A stretch of 64,000 nucleotides of DNA from Chionis minor (GCA_013398295.1 VZSF01007907.1:186001-250000), one strand, 5' to 3'; shown: positions 1 to 12,480, numbered from the stretch's first letter. Numbers and translations are program-made. Notes: generated from the sequence alone by a model not told the origin.

Positions 1-1175
1 CAACAGTAATTTTTGGTATTTAAGAGAGACAGAGAGTGGTCTGTTATTGATCTCTGCACAGTCATCCTACTTGAATCAATAATCTATTAGTACTTTTAAA
101 TTAAAGTTAGATTCATCAAATGCCCCTGAGAGGCCTCAAACGGTCTGCGCCCTATTTCATGCTCATACGTGAATTATGGTGGCTTCCAATCAGTCTGTGG
201 AATGACAAAATTTTAGCTTTAAAACTCTAATACCAGCAGACAATGTGTTTCATATTAGCTCATTCAACTCTTCCAGTCCATCAAAAAGGCAGTTTTTAGG
301 CTCCCCATGGGAAAACACGGTTGTGTCATTCAATAAAGCAACTGCACTCCTGCAATCCTGTGATTTCAGTTTGGGGAAAGCAGTCTTTGAGGAATAATAC
401 CTATACACTTCTGCTTTTTTGATTACTTCATCCTAAACAAGCGTTAGCATCCAATAGTAGTGTTGAAACCATGAACCGTATGCCTAACGAGGTCTGTCAG
501 GCACCGGCCAAGCACCAGGAACTTGCAATACCCAGAAGAGATTAAGCAACCAGCTTAGTTCATAAATACACAACAGAGTCGGTGACTGAAGAGCTGAAGA
601 TGCCGCCAGAGAAATTTTTTCTGGTCAATTTGAAAAGGCATACGTGAAGGAAAAAGCCAATGTAAACCAGACTCCCCCTAAAACACCCATATACATATAT
701 GTGCCACTAAAAGGGCTTAATCTATTCAATATAATACTTGCATCAGCTGAACAACTGTCTAGAGAGCTTGATTTTTGGTAAGAAAACACAGTTTGGCAAC
801 ATTCACTTTTGACCACAGGCAAGACGCATGGCTTTCTGGAGAAGGCTTGAACTCAGGTTACACGTGCTCAGCTCTTAACTCCAGCTTCTGACTTACTATT
901 CTTCCTTGGATTTAGCCTCTTTAACTCTTTATTCAAAAAACGTATGTACTGCCAGCCTGGATGTGCAGAAATCAGGTGCAGGCGTCTGTAGCCATTCGTG
1001 CTCAGCAGGTATAAAGTGTTATGTCTGCATCACGTTGGTGGCTAGTCGACGCATGACAGCAGAACCCAGTTTCTTCTAATGGGTGTCTGCACATGCAAGG
1101 TGGGAAAAAGAAAGGATGGGGGGCGGACAGTTGACTTTTCCAGAAGAGTCTTAAAATTTTAGGAAGAATTCAAAG
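1..1175. other. Non-coding unique DNA, no gene seen
   Basis: No interspersed repeat, RNA gene or convincing exon is visible. The one open frame on the minus strand (65 codons, 625-822) has no recognisable motif and is as short as chance frames here. Composition is mixed and slightly AT-rich. Confidence 0.6.
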
Positions 1176-1262
1176 AGGGGAAAAAAAACTCCAAACCAAC
1201 CAAACAAAAAAAAACAAACCAAAAAACCCCAAAGCAAACCAACAAAAAAACCCCAACCCCAG
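1176..1262. repeat. A/C-rich low-complexity tract
   Basis: The stretch is almost purely A and C, made of short A-runs separated by CC or CCCC, an imperfect (CAAA)n-like pattern. The 83-codon minus-strand frame across it (1159-1410) owes its Phe/Val/Cys/Leu/Trp-rich middle to this tract, so it should not be read as a protein. Confidence 0.75.
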
Positions 1263-1850
1263 AAGGAACTTCTTTCCATGCCCTGCCGTCTTGTCCTGTG
1301 GGATGTGACACTTCAGGGTCCCTTCTCACCTGAGAAAACAGAGCCCCAGTGCCGTCACCCAACACCTGAATGCCGCTTGAGCACACACGGACTCTCAAAC
1401 AATCGGTCACTTCACAATTCCTAAGATGTCTGAAATATTTCTAAAGGTTAGATAAAGCAGCAGATAAGATCTTTAAAAGCACAGCATGCTTTGTGAGAGC
1501 TAATTTACTGCCAGCTAAACCATGTCGACAGACGGAGGAGGTATTTTACTTTGCGACCAACTAGAAGCAGGCAGACACTACGAAATGCCTTGCGTTTTGC
1601 TAGAAACTTAAGATTATTAAGCTTGTATGTTAATGCACACTTTGGACAGTTGAGCCTTAAAAGAATAAGTTGTAAAGCAAATGGCATTTCCTGGATAGCC
1701 TCAAGGGAATTTTGAATACTGAGCTCAGGGTCCCTGGTGGGAAGCAGCAATTTCAGCTAATTAGGGTGAATAGCAAAGTGTTGCATTTGGTCAAAACATT
1801 CTATTAACCCTCATTTTTGTTGGCACCAACAAGAGTCTGGATTTTTTGCC
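1263..1850. other. Non-coding unique DNA, no gene seen
   Basis: Nothing beyond an 81-codon minus-strand frame (1505-1750) with no recognised motif and no convincing splice context. It runs up to a T homopolymer. Confidence 0.55.
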
Positions 1851-1868
1851 TTTTTTTTTTTTTTTTTT
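1851..1868. repeat. Poly-T homopolymer (18 T)
   Basis: Eighteen uninterrupted T residues. There is no attached processed-transcript sequence or target-site duplication that I can see, so it is called a simple homopolymer rather than a retroposed tail. Confidence 0.9.
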
Positions 1869-2351
1869 GTGAATTTTCTGCAGGAGTGCAAGGCACACAG
1901 CTCACATACATTAGGCAGAAAGTCAAAGGAAACGCCAAAGTTCAACTAAAGTACAAGTAATTAGAACCAGATTCTCTGCTGCTTGTATGTGTGCATTTGA
2001 TTGTAGAAGTTATTTATAAGCCTCCAAACATTTGAAAAAATAACTATATACTGTAGATCATTTAATTTTTATGTCTCGTCTGGAAAAAAAAGTCTGCTTT
2101 TAATCATCTTCCAGGAAAGAGCCAGGAACTGGGAAAGTGGGTCTCAATTGTTTCAATACAAATTTCTCTCTTTCATGTGCCACATAAAACTATACTATAA
2201 AATTAAATCCAAAATATCATTGACTCAGCCCTCCCCCCCCGATCCAATTTTTTTTTTAATAAAAAACTTCTTTGAATTTGTCATGCTTAAATAGTTTGCA
2301 TTGTTACGAGGGTTGGGGGTTTTTTTTCTTTTTAAAAACTGTTGTTTGGAA
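1869..2351. other. Non-coding AT-rich DNA, no gene seen
   Basis: AT-rich unique sequence with a C homopolymer around 2230-2240 followed by a T-run. No exon or interspersed repeat recognised. Confidence 0.55.
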
Positions 2352-2410
2352 GACAGACAAGGGGAGAAGGAGAAAGAAAAAAAAAAGGAAAGAGTGAGAG
2401 AGAAAGAAAA
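2352..2410. repeat. Purine (G/A)-rich low-complexity tract
   Basis: Almost entirely A and G on the plus strand, with GAGA and GAAA units. The two overlapping minus-strand frames here, rich in Ser, Phe and Leu, are products of the complementary CTTT-type tract. Confidence 0.75.
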
Positions 2411-5400
2411 CATTATCGTGGAGACTTGCCAGCCTTGACTTAGTAACCTGGCCATGACCCTCCAGCGAGTGTGTGTTTGACCCGGTCACACATGGCTCTG
2501 GCTGCATACTGTTGCTGGGTTATAAGTCCCAGATATTTTTACCATATATACAACAGGTGGGGATCACAGACAACAGAAAGAGGAAAACAAAGTCTTCCCT
2601 TGTGGGAAGACTCCCATTTTCTCCCTTGCAAAGAAAACAACACAAAGGAAAGAAGTCGGGCTACTATTTCACATTACGGGCGCTGGCTATGCTGGATGGT
2701 GGTTTTACCCAGGGTTTCAGCCGGGGGTTGACGGCACGGAGGTGGAGCAGGCTGGGGGCAGGAGGACAGAGGAAAAGGCTCAGGGGAAGCCATGTGCAAA
2801 TGTTAATCAAGGCAGAACGAATTACCAAACTGTAACATCAGAACCGCAATCAACAATCTTTCCTCGCAGGGCTGGGTATGCATCGAGGTTCAGGAGGGAA
2901 TGCTTTTTATTATGAGTGAACACAATAGACCTGGACCAAAACGCAGGCTGCCACAATAACTCCAGACTGACATATTATTATCAGGATTTTCAGAAGTACT
3001 TAAGAAAGTATGTTTTCCACATTTGAGGGTCTCTTTTTTTATTATTTGCGCTTTGCTAGCTGCACATCCACCCTAAAGCCATGATGTTACATATAAGTTA
3101 TTCTGTTTTAATTCTTCATTACAGTTTTTCCAGCACCAATTTTAATCAAGTCATAGTTCAGCTCTACAAGACTGTCTAGGCCTCAAAAAAAACCAACCCA
3201 AAAACGGTATTATTTGGGCTGAAAGCCAAAAAAACCCCTCTAAGTCTTCAGGTTTGCTTTTAGTCTGAAAAGGGGCATTCCACTTTCAACAGGGACATTG
3301 GAAGATGAAACTTCGCAACCTGGTTTCTGCTTGAGGGTGCCCAATCCAAGAGCAGCCCATGGGCTTTTGCTACGTGTTGCTCAGGATTCCTACAGTATAA
3401 CTGAAATAACAACAAAACTAGCAAGAAGTAGAGGTTATGGAGCTCAGAAGCCCAAGCTGCAAGATCTTCCTAATGGACAATCTGCACCCAAGGTCACCTA
3501 AAAGGTGCCTCAGGCCAGGTCATTTTAAGAGCCATGCCTAGGGCACAGGCTGCTGCTGCCAATAGCTATCTCGGACAAGGTGTGAGCTCCGAAAGGGGCA
3601 GCCGAGTTGGCAAAAGTCTCTCAAGCAGAAGTGCTTTTGCTGTTACGACTCTTGCCAGTGAAAGAGTGATACGGACAGCTGGTTTCTCTCCCGCCACATC
3701 TGGGAGAAGAGGAGTCCTGCCGAACTCTGCCCTCTGCCTTGCGAGTACAAGCAGCAGTTAAGCACACTCTCTGCTCCGACGTCCTTGCGCTAATGAAGTT
3801 CCAAGTACAAATCTGGCTATTGCTCCACCGCAGGCAGGCATACCATCAGGACAGCATTTTCTTCCCCCACCCTCTTGCATCTCGTATATTTAGACAGTGC
3901 ACTATTTTGGGCAGGGTCTCAAAATATGGTGTACAGTAACCGGCACTGCAGGATCTTCAAGCGCTACTCCAATGCAAATAATAGTAATGATCGTGACCCT
4001 GCCAAGTCAAAAGGTGTTTGAAAGAATGAACCTTGAAAGGCCTCCATAACCTTGAGGGGAGCCATTACTTGCAAAGCAGATCCTCAGAGCGCTTTCATTT
4101 TAACTATTTTAGCATTTCAGTGTTAAAACACAGACTAACTTCAAAAGACGAGCCTTTAAAAAAAACCACCCTTCTTCATACTCAGCAAATGCCACTGCTG
4201 TGTGTGTACCAAGATGTATCTGCCAACTGGAATGGCAGAAAAGGAGTGTTTACACTTGTCTGCTGCATCTCCTCCAGTTTAGAACTGGGAGAGAAAGAGC
4301 GGGCTGCATCATATTCCTTCGTGCCTTTCATCAACAAAATTGCGGAGTTTCAATTGCAAATCTGTAATGTCAACCAGCAGAGTCGTGTAACCTAAGTCAG
4401 CGGAGTCAGTGGATACTGATCTTGGCAATATGACGGAAGTATAGTCCTTTGAAACCTTTATTCATAGCGGGTGATTAGGGCCAGGAAATAAAGTTCAGTA
4501 TCCTACTACCAGCATAGCAGAGCTACCCAGATTTGTTTGCAGTACATCAGAAGACGACGACATCTAATTTTCGGTTATCCTTCTGTTCTAGTCTCATAAT
4601 ACAATTTCTGTTCCTTAGCAGCTAACTTCTTCATTTGTAGCACAGAGTTTATTATTCCCATAAACATCTTCTATCGGTTGCGCAGTGAAGGGTGGGGATT
4701 CTTTTCCATTATGCCACAATCTGACCTCTTAGTTAATCCATTTGTTAAGCAGGCAAATTCAGTTACCTGACTTTACAGTGCCATTTTATTAAGGCACTCC
4801 AGGGGCCCCACCTGCCAGCACGTCTTCCCGAGTGACATTCCTGCATGGATCACAGACACCCTGAGTGAATCTCCCAGGCCCCGCTGTCCCCAGCATGTAG
4901 CACAGCTGGCAGCACCTCTGGTCCTGCCATATGTAGCAGCACGAAAGATCCTGCTGTCTTCTACCTGTCTGATCTACAAGCCTGGACCCTGCCACCTCAG
5001 TACATGAATAAGCTGTGAGGATTCATATTTTTACCTTCATAACACCTAAGAAAGAGAAAGGAAGAGCTATTCTTCTTATTTTACAGATGGGAAACAGAAG
5101 CACTGACAGCCTAAGGGCTTGATTTGCTTGGGTCTTAAATTCCAAGAAAAATGCAAGCAGTACCCAACTGGGATTTTCAACAGCAACCGAGAACCTAGCT
5201 GTAGCTCTAACAGTGTCTTCAAAACATCGCCTTCTGCCTCTTGCCCCGAGTTACACATGGGATGCACAACAGAGCAGGGAAATGGGTTCAGTCTGTGCTC
5301 AGGCCCCCTAACGCGGGGGCTCCGACTGCAAGGCAGGCCAGGGCTGGGTGCCTTCTGCCCCTGAAAGCCACCACTGCTGCTGGCAGGAAACTCAAGAGAG

Positions 5401-6115
5401 ATGACGAAATGATCAACTTGCTGCAAGACTGCTCCTGCCATATATATAATTACATAGGAATGTCCCAGCAGACAACAGACCTGCCCTGAGAGGAGTCCCG
5501 AATCCTCTCCTGAAGGCAGCACTCATGCATGCGGGTGGCTGTGTCCCACAGAGGTATAAACAACACCAGAAACTGCCACAAAAACCTCTGCTCTTGACTA
5601 CACTACCCAAGCCAACACTGTCCAGCCTTATACACTGCCAAGACATAAGCCTGCATCTACCAGGCTAGTCTTATACATCGAGCACGTGTGATCTGGAAAT
5701 CACCAATATGCCCCAACCACATGTTTCGGAATGAAAACGCCCTGAAACTTTTTCCTGAAGCTGCTGCATCACTGTGTTGTGCCCCACAGGTCTTCTGGAG
5801 GGGACCTGTCCATTGCAACCACCGCTGCTGCTTCTCCCAGTAAAGCCAGGACTTCTGGGAACTACATACTCTACACACATATTTACTACAGCGAGCAGTA
5901 AAGGACAACGAGGAGGCTTCAGCTGCTCTGTAAGAGCACATTCGTATTCTGTACGTTTGCTCAGGAGGGTATTTTCAAACAGGAGTATCATTTACTCCAG
6001 TTTGCAAGACCTGGTTTGTCAAGCACCAGGCATAGTAAGTGTAACTAATGTAGGAAATTTGTGCTCACATCACCTTTTCAAAGAAAATGATACTGTTTTT
6101 CAGCCTAGTTGGTTC
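2411..6115. other. Non-coding unique DNA with chance-like open frames
   Basis: Mixed-composition sequence with no CR1, tRNA-like or recognisable exon signal. Frames of 66-148 codons occur on both strands and overlap one another, for example 5076-5522 minus against 5119-5364 and 5241-5489 plus. This is the pattern of a region with few stops rather than of a gene. The longest, 148 codons on minus, has no domain I recognise. Confidence 0.55.
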
Positions 6116-6143
6116 TTTTTTTTTGTTTGTTTGTTTGTTTTTT
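6116..6143. repeat. T-run followed by (TTTG)n microsatellite
   Basis: Nine Ts lead into four TTTG units and another T-run. The Phe/Cys-rich segment of the two plus-strand frames crossing this point comes from this repeat. Confidence 0.85.
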
Positions 6144-7339
6144 ACGGTTATATCAGCAAGACAGTTTTACACTTGGATTTACGTGTTCATGTAGCCAGAG
6201 AAATGCCTTTATACCTGAGCAAGCGTGGAAGGCAGAAAGCTTGTCACGATTAATTATATCAGGGACAAGAACTGCGTCTGGTTATACCGGTGTTACTCTC
6301 AGGACAACGAGACTTAATGACGCGCTAGTAACTGAGAACGGGAGCGTCTTTCGCTAAATAAATGGCCAGGCAGACACCATGAGGGAGGCAGGGTGAAAGT
6401 AAGTGTACAGGCAGGATGGCCGGAGGGTTTGGCAGGCACGGCGGAGTTTACAGGGCAGCAGCTCATCACTTTGTATTAGGAGCCTACCTTCCAAATGAAA
6501 AAGAAAACATGTTAAATGAAAAAAATAAATCGTACGGAAAACTGAAGAAAAACATCCGAAAGACGCTAGCTCTGTAGTTTTTTCAGGTCGGTGATTTTCT
6601 GCCTGGTGACTACACCATGCAAAATTGCATCGGTCTGTGTTACTGCAAAACTGAAAAATAGGATCTTCTTTAAAAAATATATATAATTGTGCTATCATCT
6701 GCGTGAAGTTAGATTTTCCTTTGAAAATGAACTTTTCTTACAATTCAGGGCCTGTTTGCATTACCAGTGAATGCCCAAGGTGAGATCCTCATCTGGAGTA
6801 AAGTGGCGTAGGCAAAGAAGTGACACAAGCGTAGAGAGGATGAGAACTCTGGCCTCTTTATTCGTTATTTATGAAAATGGACCCTATTTCTGTTGCTTAC
6901 TGATGCAACCGTGGTGTCACAAATTCAGCATGTTTTCCCTGCAGGGTCAAAAATAAGAAAAAAAGGCACACTGTGAGGGACAAAACACTTAAAAATAAAA
7001 GGGGTCTGATTCTTTTTTCAGATCTGTTTTACAGTAATGTCACCCCACTGATTCCAAGAAAGACTCTTGACTTGTAAACATAAACGGGAGAAAACTCAGA
7101 TCCAGTATCTTCAATAATAAATAAAAATTGCAAGGGAAATGGAATAGTTACTATAATCTCTACACACATCCAGATATTTTACTCAGTCATAAAGTCTCCA
7201 TATATAGTCATTAAATGTTTTAGAGTGTTTTGAGGACTTTTCTCTTCAAATCCTTTCAAGCATCCAAACAGAATAATCCAGCATATTATACTACAGGAAT
7301 GATTTTGTTCTTCAAAACTCGCCTCCTATCCAAGTTGGT
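6144..7339. other. Non-coding DNA, no gene seen
   Basis: Moderately AT-rich unique sequence, becoming more AT-rich after 6950. A 114-codon minus-strand frame (6354-6698) has no recognised domain. No repeat family identified. Confidence 0.5.
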
Positions 7340-8260
7340 ATTAGTTTTTGGTATTGCTATGTCTGCCAAATAAATTTTTTATTTTCTATATATTCAACAT
7401 GGTTCTTATGACACCATTCATCATGACTTTTTGCTGTGGCTTGAATCCAGCAAGAAAACTAGTGTTTTAATATCTTTAATCACGTAATACTATTACACAG
7501 TTGTTTGGTACCACATGGACAAAATAAAACTGTTGTGCTCTATTTGGAAATGCAGTAAAACTGGCTTGCTGTGTAATATTTTACGTATCATTTTATTTCT
7601 CAAACTTTAGGACCATTAATTCAGAACATTTTGATCTTTAGGTGTTTTTAAATCTTAAAATTAATAGAGTGACTCAACAAGAGCCAATTCAGTGATCAAA
7701 ACTACTTCAAGTAAGTATAGTAGCAGTTTAAATTCTTATCATCCCAATTAATTTGTATTATAGCCACACTGCTGGATATCACTAATTGATTTATATACCC
7801 TCCTTTCTATACCCATTTACAAGGGCAATTATGAACTCGATCACATATGTTTAAATGGGTTACATTAGAATAATATCTAGAAACTAGACTGCTGAGCTTA
7901 AAATCTTTAAGAACAGGTAAATTCTTCATTAATGGGTATGCTATCAATCCACTACAAATGGCCTATAACCTTTAAGGCGGTACACGTTACTAATGTTTCA
8001 CTTTTCATGGGCAGTTTGGGTTTGACTCCACTGATGAGCTCCACCTCTATTTTTAATTGTTTTTAAAATTGCGTATTATAGGCGGCAATAAACACTTGCA
8101 AATTAGTATTATACCATCCACAGCTTTCTGCAAAGCATGGTTTCTATAAACAAGTTAAAACGCATACATCTGTAAATAATAAGCATAAGTATGCTGAATT
8201 TAATGAATAAGAGCACTAAAAGAAATTGAACAGTAGGGGTTCAGCAATTAGAGTAACTGC
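7340..8260. promoter_or_regulatory. Candidate conserved non-coding block (AT-rich, homeodomain-type motifs)
   Basis: A long AT-rich, repeat-free stretch without simple-sequence decay and without any open frame of 60 codons. It contains several TAAT/ATTA cores, including CCCAATTAATTTG at 7743-7755, TAATTGAT at 7783-7790 overlapping the HOX/PBX-like TGATTTAT at 7787-7794, and CATTAATGGG at 7927-7936. This texture is typical of developmental enhancers in gene deserts. Conservation itself was not tested, so the call is inference from composition and motifs. Confidence 0.3.
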
Positions 8261-8370
8261 CCATTTTATTAAAAATGTATTGTTTCCAGCTTTCGCTTTA
8301 GAAGGCTTTTATTGCTCTGCTAATTCTAAGTTTTGGTTTCCTTAGAAGAGGAAATCAACTAGGAAATCTC

Positions 8371-8960
8371 ACTCCTTATTTTCTTTGACAGCCCCCCGTC
8401 ACACAGCCACTCGCCTGTTTTACAAGGCGATGGACAACTGGGAAGTTTGCATCTCACTGCTCGGGATCTCACACCCGGGCCCTCGCTGCAGACCGTTTGT
8501 TTTTTTTTTTTGGTGTTATGCCACCCAGAGGTATGATTCTTTATTTGAGTGAGGTTTCATCCCACAACGGAGCTGGGATGAAACCTTTGCTGAACCAGCA
8601 AAGCCCTGACAGCCACCCCCCCTGGGTCCCTTTCCCGGAGGTTACCAACTCTCCGGCGGAGCAGCACGTGTCCAGCTTCCCGGCCATGCCGTTGCAAAAC
8701 AGGGCCATTTGCTGAAGCTGGCAAGGCTCGGGGCCGTGAAATGGAGACGTGTGTTTCCTCCTGCCGCGCAGCAGCAGCCTCCCGTGGGGGACAGGGCAGC
8801 GTGTGGGCCGGGAGAGGCAAAGGGAGCTTTCTTAAACCAAGCAGATATCCCAGATATCCCAATACACATCCTTCCCTGTCCCCAGCGTTACCGCAGTGAA
8901 CCTCTGGGGTACCTCTGCTAGTATACAGACGTTTCACATCCACGTAGCCCACTTCCCGAG
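8371..8960. other. GC-rich local bump with hairpins, non-coding
   Basis: GC content rises clearly against the AT-rich flanks, with scattered CpGs but too few for a strong CpG island. It holds the overlapping hairpins at 8552-8603 and a 9-base tandem duplication (AGATATCCC twice, 8843-8860). A 136-codon minus-strand frame spans it, overlapped by frames of 72 and 70 codons on plus and 75 on minus; none has a recognised domain. Confidence 0.4.
8552..8603. repeat. Two overlapping perfect hairpins
   Basis: First stem: AGGTTTCATCCCA (8552-8564) pairs perfectly with TGGGATGAAACCT (8574-8586), 13 base pairs with a 9-base loop. Second stem: CTTTGCTG (8585-8592) pairs with CAGCAAAG (8596-8603), 8 base pairs with a 3-base loop. 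The stems share bases 8585-8586, so both cannot be complete at once. Confidence 0.85.
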
Positions 8961-11090
8961 TAAGCACTAAGACTAATTTTCACACTAGCCTAATTGCACC
9001 CACATTGCTTCACTGCTGTAACTGTGGGGGTATAATTAAAACAATACATTATTTCCATTTAGACGTGACATAGTAACAGGAAAAAATGGCTTTCATTGCC
9101 GGGGCTTATCTGCAACTAGAAGGGCAGTCGGACCAAAACTTAACCTTTCTGACATCCTCCAGCACACGTACATTTGCCACATCTGTGAGGGGACAAACCC
9201 TGTCCTCCTTCGTGCCTTCAGCATGCCAGACCGGGACAGTGCATTACTAAGAGCAGCTCGCCCCAACATTTCTGATGCTAATGTAAGACATTAAAGTGTA
9301 TGGAATATTTAAGAACTGCGCATCACCAATATCTTGTGAGGGGGCAAATGAAATGTAGAGTTTATCGAGCCGTTATGCTTGCCTGAGTGGAATTTCAATA
9401 TTTCTGAACGGAATACCTGCCGGACAAAAGGTGATAACACAGCGGGAAAGGTACAATGAAAAACGAAGACGTTACCAGATTTCCTCTCCTCCTAATTCAG
9501 AGTCCTTACCACTGAGTTTACAAAATATTTTGTATCTATTTAAAAAAATTCTTATAGGTGCAATTTCCCTTCCACTGGTGCGGTTAACCTAGCCGCCCCT
9601 TTAACAGTAGGTGCAGCAGAAGCCGAAAGCTGGGAAGGAGCTTGGTGTCCTAGAGCGATGTGGTGGCGATACTGTGACTGTGGCTCCGAGCACACCTCTA
9701 CTCTATGCCTAGAAGACCAAAGATCAATAAAATAAGACATTCACAAGAGACTGGAGACAAGATAAGCACCGTGACTGGAGAGCACGTTTTCCAATATTCT
9801 GTTCTCCTATTCTCTACCTGCAGTGGATTTTCCTATTAAACCCTTGGAGTGACGAATGCTCATAATTTTACCTGTACGCCGTCTGCCAGTACCATTCTCA
9901 CTTGGAAGAGAAAAAAATACGCACACGCTGCCCTGTAGGTACACACATACATCCTAGCAGTATTTCCTAGTCATTTGGACTTACTTATTCAAAACCTACC
10001 TTCACCGGTGACTTTGGGGTGGTTTTTTTGCCCAGCTACGCTGCTCACAATTGACTGCAATATCCTGGCCTTACAAACAGGGAAAATGTCAACTGTACAT
10101 CATAAAGAATAGCACAAAAAAAGAAATACTTTCTTTCCAAAAAGCCAGACAAACAAATGTTCAGTCCTGACACCTGATACCCCACGACACATAAAGCAAA
10201 GCTTATGCTTTGAAAAATGGAAGCTGTTTTTTCACGAGATTGGATTCCAGATCATCTCTGGCTGCTGTGCTTTAATAATTCCAAAATGTCTATGTTGTGA
10301 TTATCCAATATTACACATATGCATATAAGCATGTTTCACAAAACATACATTTTTTTAGGGGAAAAAACCCTCTTCCTGCCATGTTCGAGAGATTTGTGCT
10401 ATAATTTTCTGTAGAAATTAAGCTCATTTTTACAAATGCTTTCCCAGTTGTCACGGTCGGAAAGATGTGTTATTAAATGTAAATTAATTTGGTGCCATCT
10501 TCCCGAATTTGCTGAAGGACAGCTTTAGTGCCTCCACTGATACTGGAAGGATTCTGAAACCACAGCAAAGTGTAACTGACAACACACCAAGGCCATTAAA
10601 AAAATTATGGGTAGTAGTGAGAGTGGTAAGACTCTCCATTTAACTTTAAGGCCCAGAAAACTTTCAACCTGTGGCACTAGCCCTTCACGGAGTGACTGTG
10701 ACAAAACAGAGCAGCCATTTTAAAGAATTAGTAAAATATAATGGCTAGGGGTTGTTAGTTAGAAATGATTGTTTTTAATTTCTTGATATTTGCACAAGTC
10801 TGCGAACTGTACAGCAGCATGTAAGTGCCCAAAACTATAATATACCTAGGTAATCTTTCCACAGAATAAGTTTAGAATGCCTTCCTTTAATTCCCTTTCT
10901 AAGGTCTGATCCTGTTTTGTCTCTCATTACATGGTCCTCTTGGAAGTCCTGGGCAATCCTAGTAGTTCTTTTTCCACGCTTTAACCCACTGCATATGACA
11001 CCTTTGTCATCCAAAGAGACAGCTACAAAAATAATAATTTAAAAAAAAATAAAAGAGACTAACCTGTAAAGCCAAGAGATGCTCTCTGAG
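8961..11090. other. Non-coding unique DNA, no gene seen
   Basis: No recognised repeat, RNA gene or exon. The only open frame of note is 62 codons on minus (9552-9740). The sequence is mostly AT-leaning, with short A-runs near 11030-11055. Confidence 0.55.
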
Positions 11091-11099
11091 AAAACTCAC

Positions 11100-11297
11100 C
11101 TCTGGCCAGTTTAACCTGGGATCAACCTCTACGGGCGATCCCAGTGCACAGGCAATTCCAGTGCACAGGCAGTCCCAGTGGGACAGGGGCACATTTTGGA
11201 AAGCTCTCACACCACCCAGGCACAGGGGGAGACCTCGCTGTTTCACGGCACCCCCAGCATTTGCAAACAAGTTTGCCTGATCACTGCCTTCTATTGT
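11100..11297 (-). ncRNA. Possible minus-strand exon with strong splice donor (uncertain)
   Basis: Read on the minus strand, CCAGAG|GTGAGT places a near-consensus donor at 11100/11099. Pyrimidine-containing acceptors are possible upstream, for example TTATCTCAG near 11298. The minus frame through it (part of 87 codons) is open but shows no known motif. The same stretch contains a 17-base tandem duplication. Splice-site look-alikes are common in vertebrate DNA, so this is only a candidate, more likely non-coding than coding. Confidence 0.12.
11141..11180. repeat. 17-base tandem duplication
   Basis: CCAGTGCACAGGCAATT (11141-11157) is followed directly by CCAGTGCACAGGCAGTC (11158-11174), and a third start CCAGTG follows to 11180. 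The first two units differ at only two bases, suggesting a fairly recent local duplication. Confidence 0.85.
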
Positions 11298-11339
11298 TTA
11301 CTGAGATAAGCAGGGCCCAAGTGAACAATTAAAGCTTTC

Positions 11340-11700
11340 AATAAATAATCTGTAAGCACATTCATTTGATTTACTGTTATTTGATACAGCAGTTAGTTTC
11401 AATGGGGCAGTTACTATTGATCACATAAAGTACTACAGACAAACATGAAACACTTCCAGAACTCCATGGATTATTACTCTTTATCTGCCACTCATCTGGG
11501 TTACTTGTAATGGTTGCAAAATTTAAAATCAATAACAACAATTAGCGTTCTGTATACTCTCAGGAATGAATCATGTGAAATATGTTTTGTTATAAAAATG
11601 AAAGCCGGGAGAGCTTGCAAACATGAAAGACTCTTGCAAGCTGCAAAACTCTAAAATAATTTCTCCTGACATTAGAAAGCAACCAATAAAGGGGGTAAAG
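11340..11700. promoter_or_regulatory. Candidate conserved non-coding block
   Basis: AT-rich, repeat-free and without long open frames. It has TGATTTAC, CAACAATTAGC and several ATCAAT/ATTAT cores, and little homopolymer decay. It resembles enhancer-type conserved elements, but conservation is not shown here. Confidence 0.22.
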
Positions 11701-12129
11701 AAAAAAAAATAGGTATTTTAAATGCACCTGCAAGCATACCTGCAATTATAAAGGGGTATTGGTAAGATTTTCGAAGTAAATTGAAGAGATTTACGAATAC
11801 AACTTTCAACTAAGATGGTAAGAAAGAAGCACCAAATTTTTCCTTAGGAAATTCCACTACAAGCCCTACAATTTTATACTCGCTCCTTGACCTCTACAGA
11901 AGTTTTGGGTTGTTAACAATGGCAGGACTTGCTCCTATGTAGGGAATCTAAGTCATAGGAAAAGGTCTGACTCCTCTTCCCACCAGCTTTTACTGGAGAG
12001 TCTATCACCCCCCAAAAAAGGTATCTGAATGTAAGAAATGAGAGCAAAATGAAATTAATAAAGCTGGAAATTGATTGCAAGGGATATACACTGAAAAACA
12101 CCTTTTCTCCTAGCTTCAGTTTCATATGA
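11701..12129. other. Non-coding DNA, no gene seen
   Basis: AT-leaning unique sequence with a short A-run at its start. A 70-codon minus frame (11913-12125) has no recognised motif. Confidence 0.5.
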
Positions 12130-12480
12130 ATTTGTTGTGAATCTAATGAAATGCATGGAAATAACAGTATTTTGAGATCTCTGCTAGAGTAATAATTCTA
12201 GATAATTAAAATGCAAAGCAATAAGAGAAATGTTTTGTCATTAAACTGTAACCAGAGCTCTGTGTGAAATCATCCATTCAGAAGACTTGTTTTTCATCAA
12301 TTATTTGTTATTTATCTGATGTAAATATAAGAAGGTCTAATTAAAATGTATGACTCCTTATGCAGCTTCTTGTCATTAAGACCAATGAAAGCATTCTGAA
12401 GACCATAATGAAATAATTATGTTTGCCTTTAAGAATCCTCTTCAACAACACATGGCAGTACTACACTAAATTAAAACATC
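12130..12480. promoter_or_regulatory. Candidate conserved non-coding block
   Basis: AT-rich stretch with dense TF-like cores, including TAATAATTCTAGATAATTA and the octamer-like ATGCAAAG around 12210-12220, and repeated TAATT motifs. No open frame of 60 codons and no repeat. The call rests on texture only. Confidence 0.22.

Noticed and set aside
3727..3740. CTGCCCTCTGCCTT as a minus-strand CTCF motif
   Set aside because: Only 11 of 14 consensus positions match, and the TGG end is missing.
5774..6253. 159-codon plus-strand frame
   Set aside because: Runs through a T-run and (TTTG)n repeat that encodes its Phe-rich part; no domain recognised.
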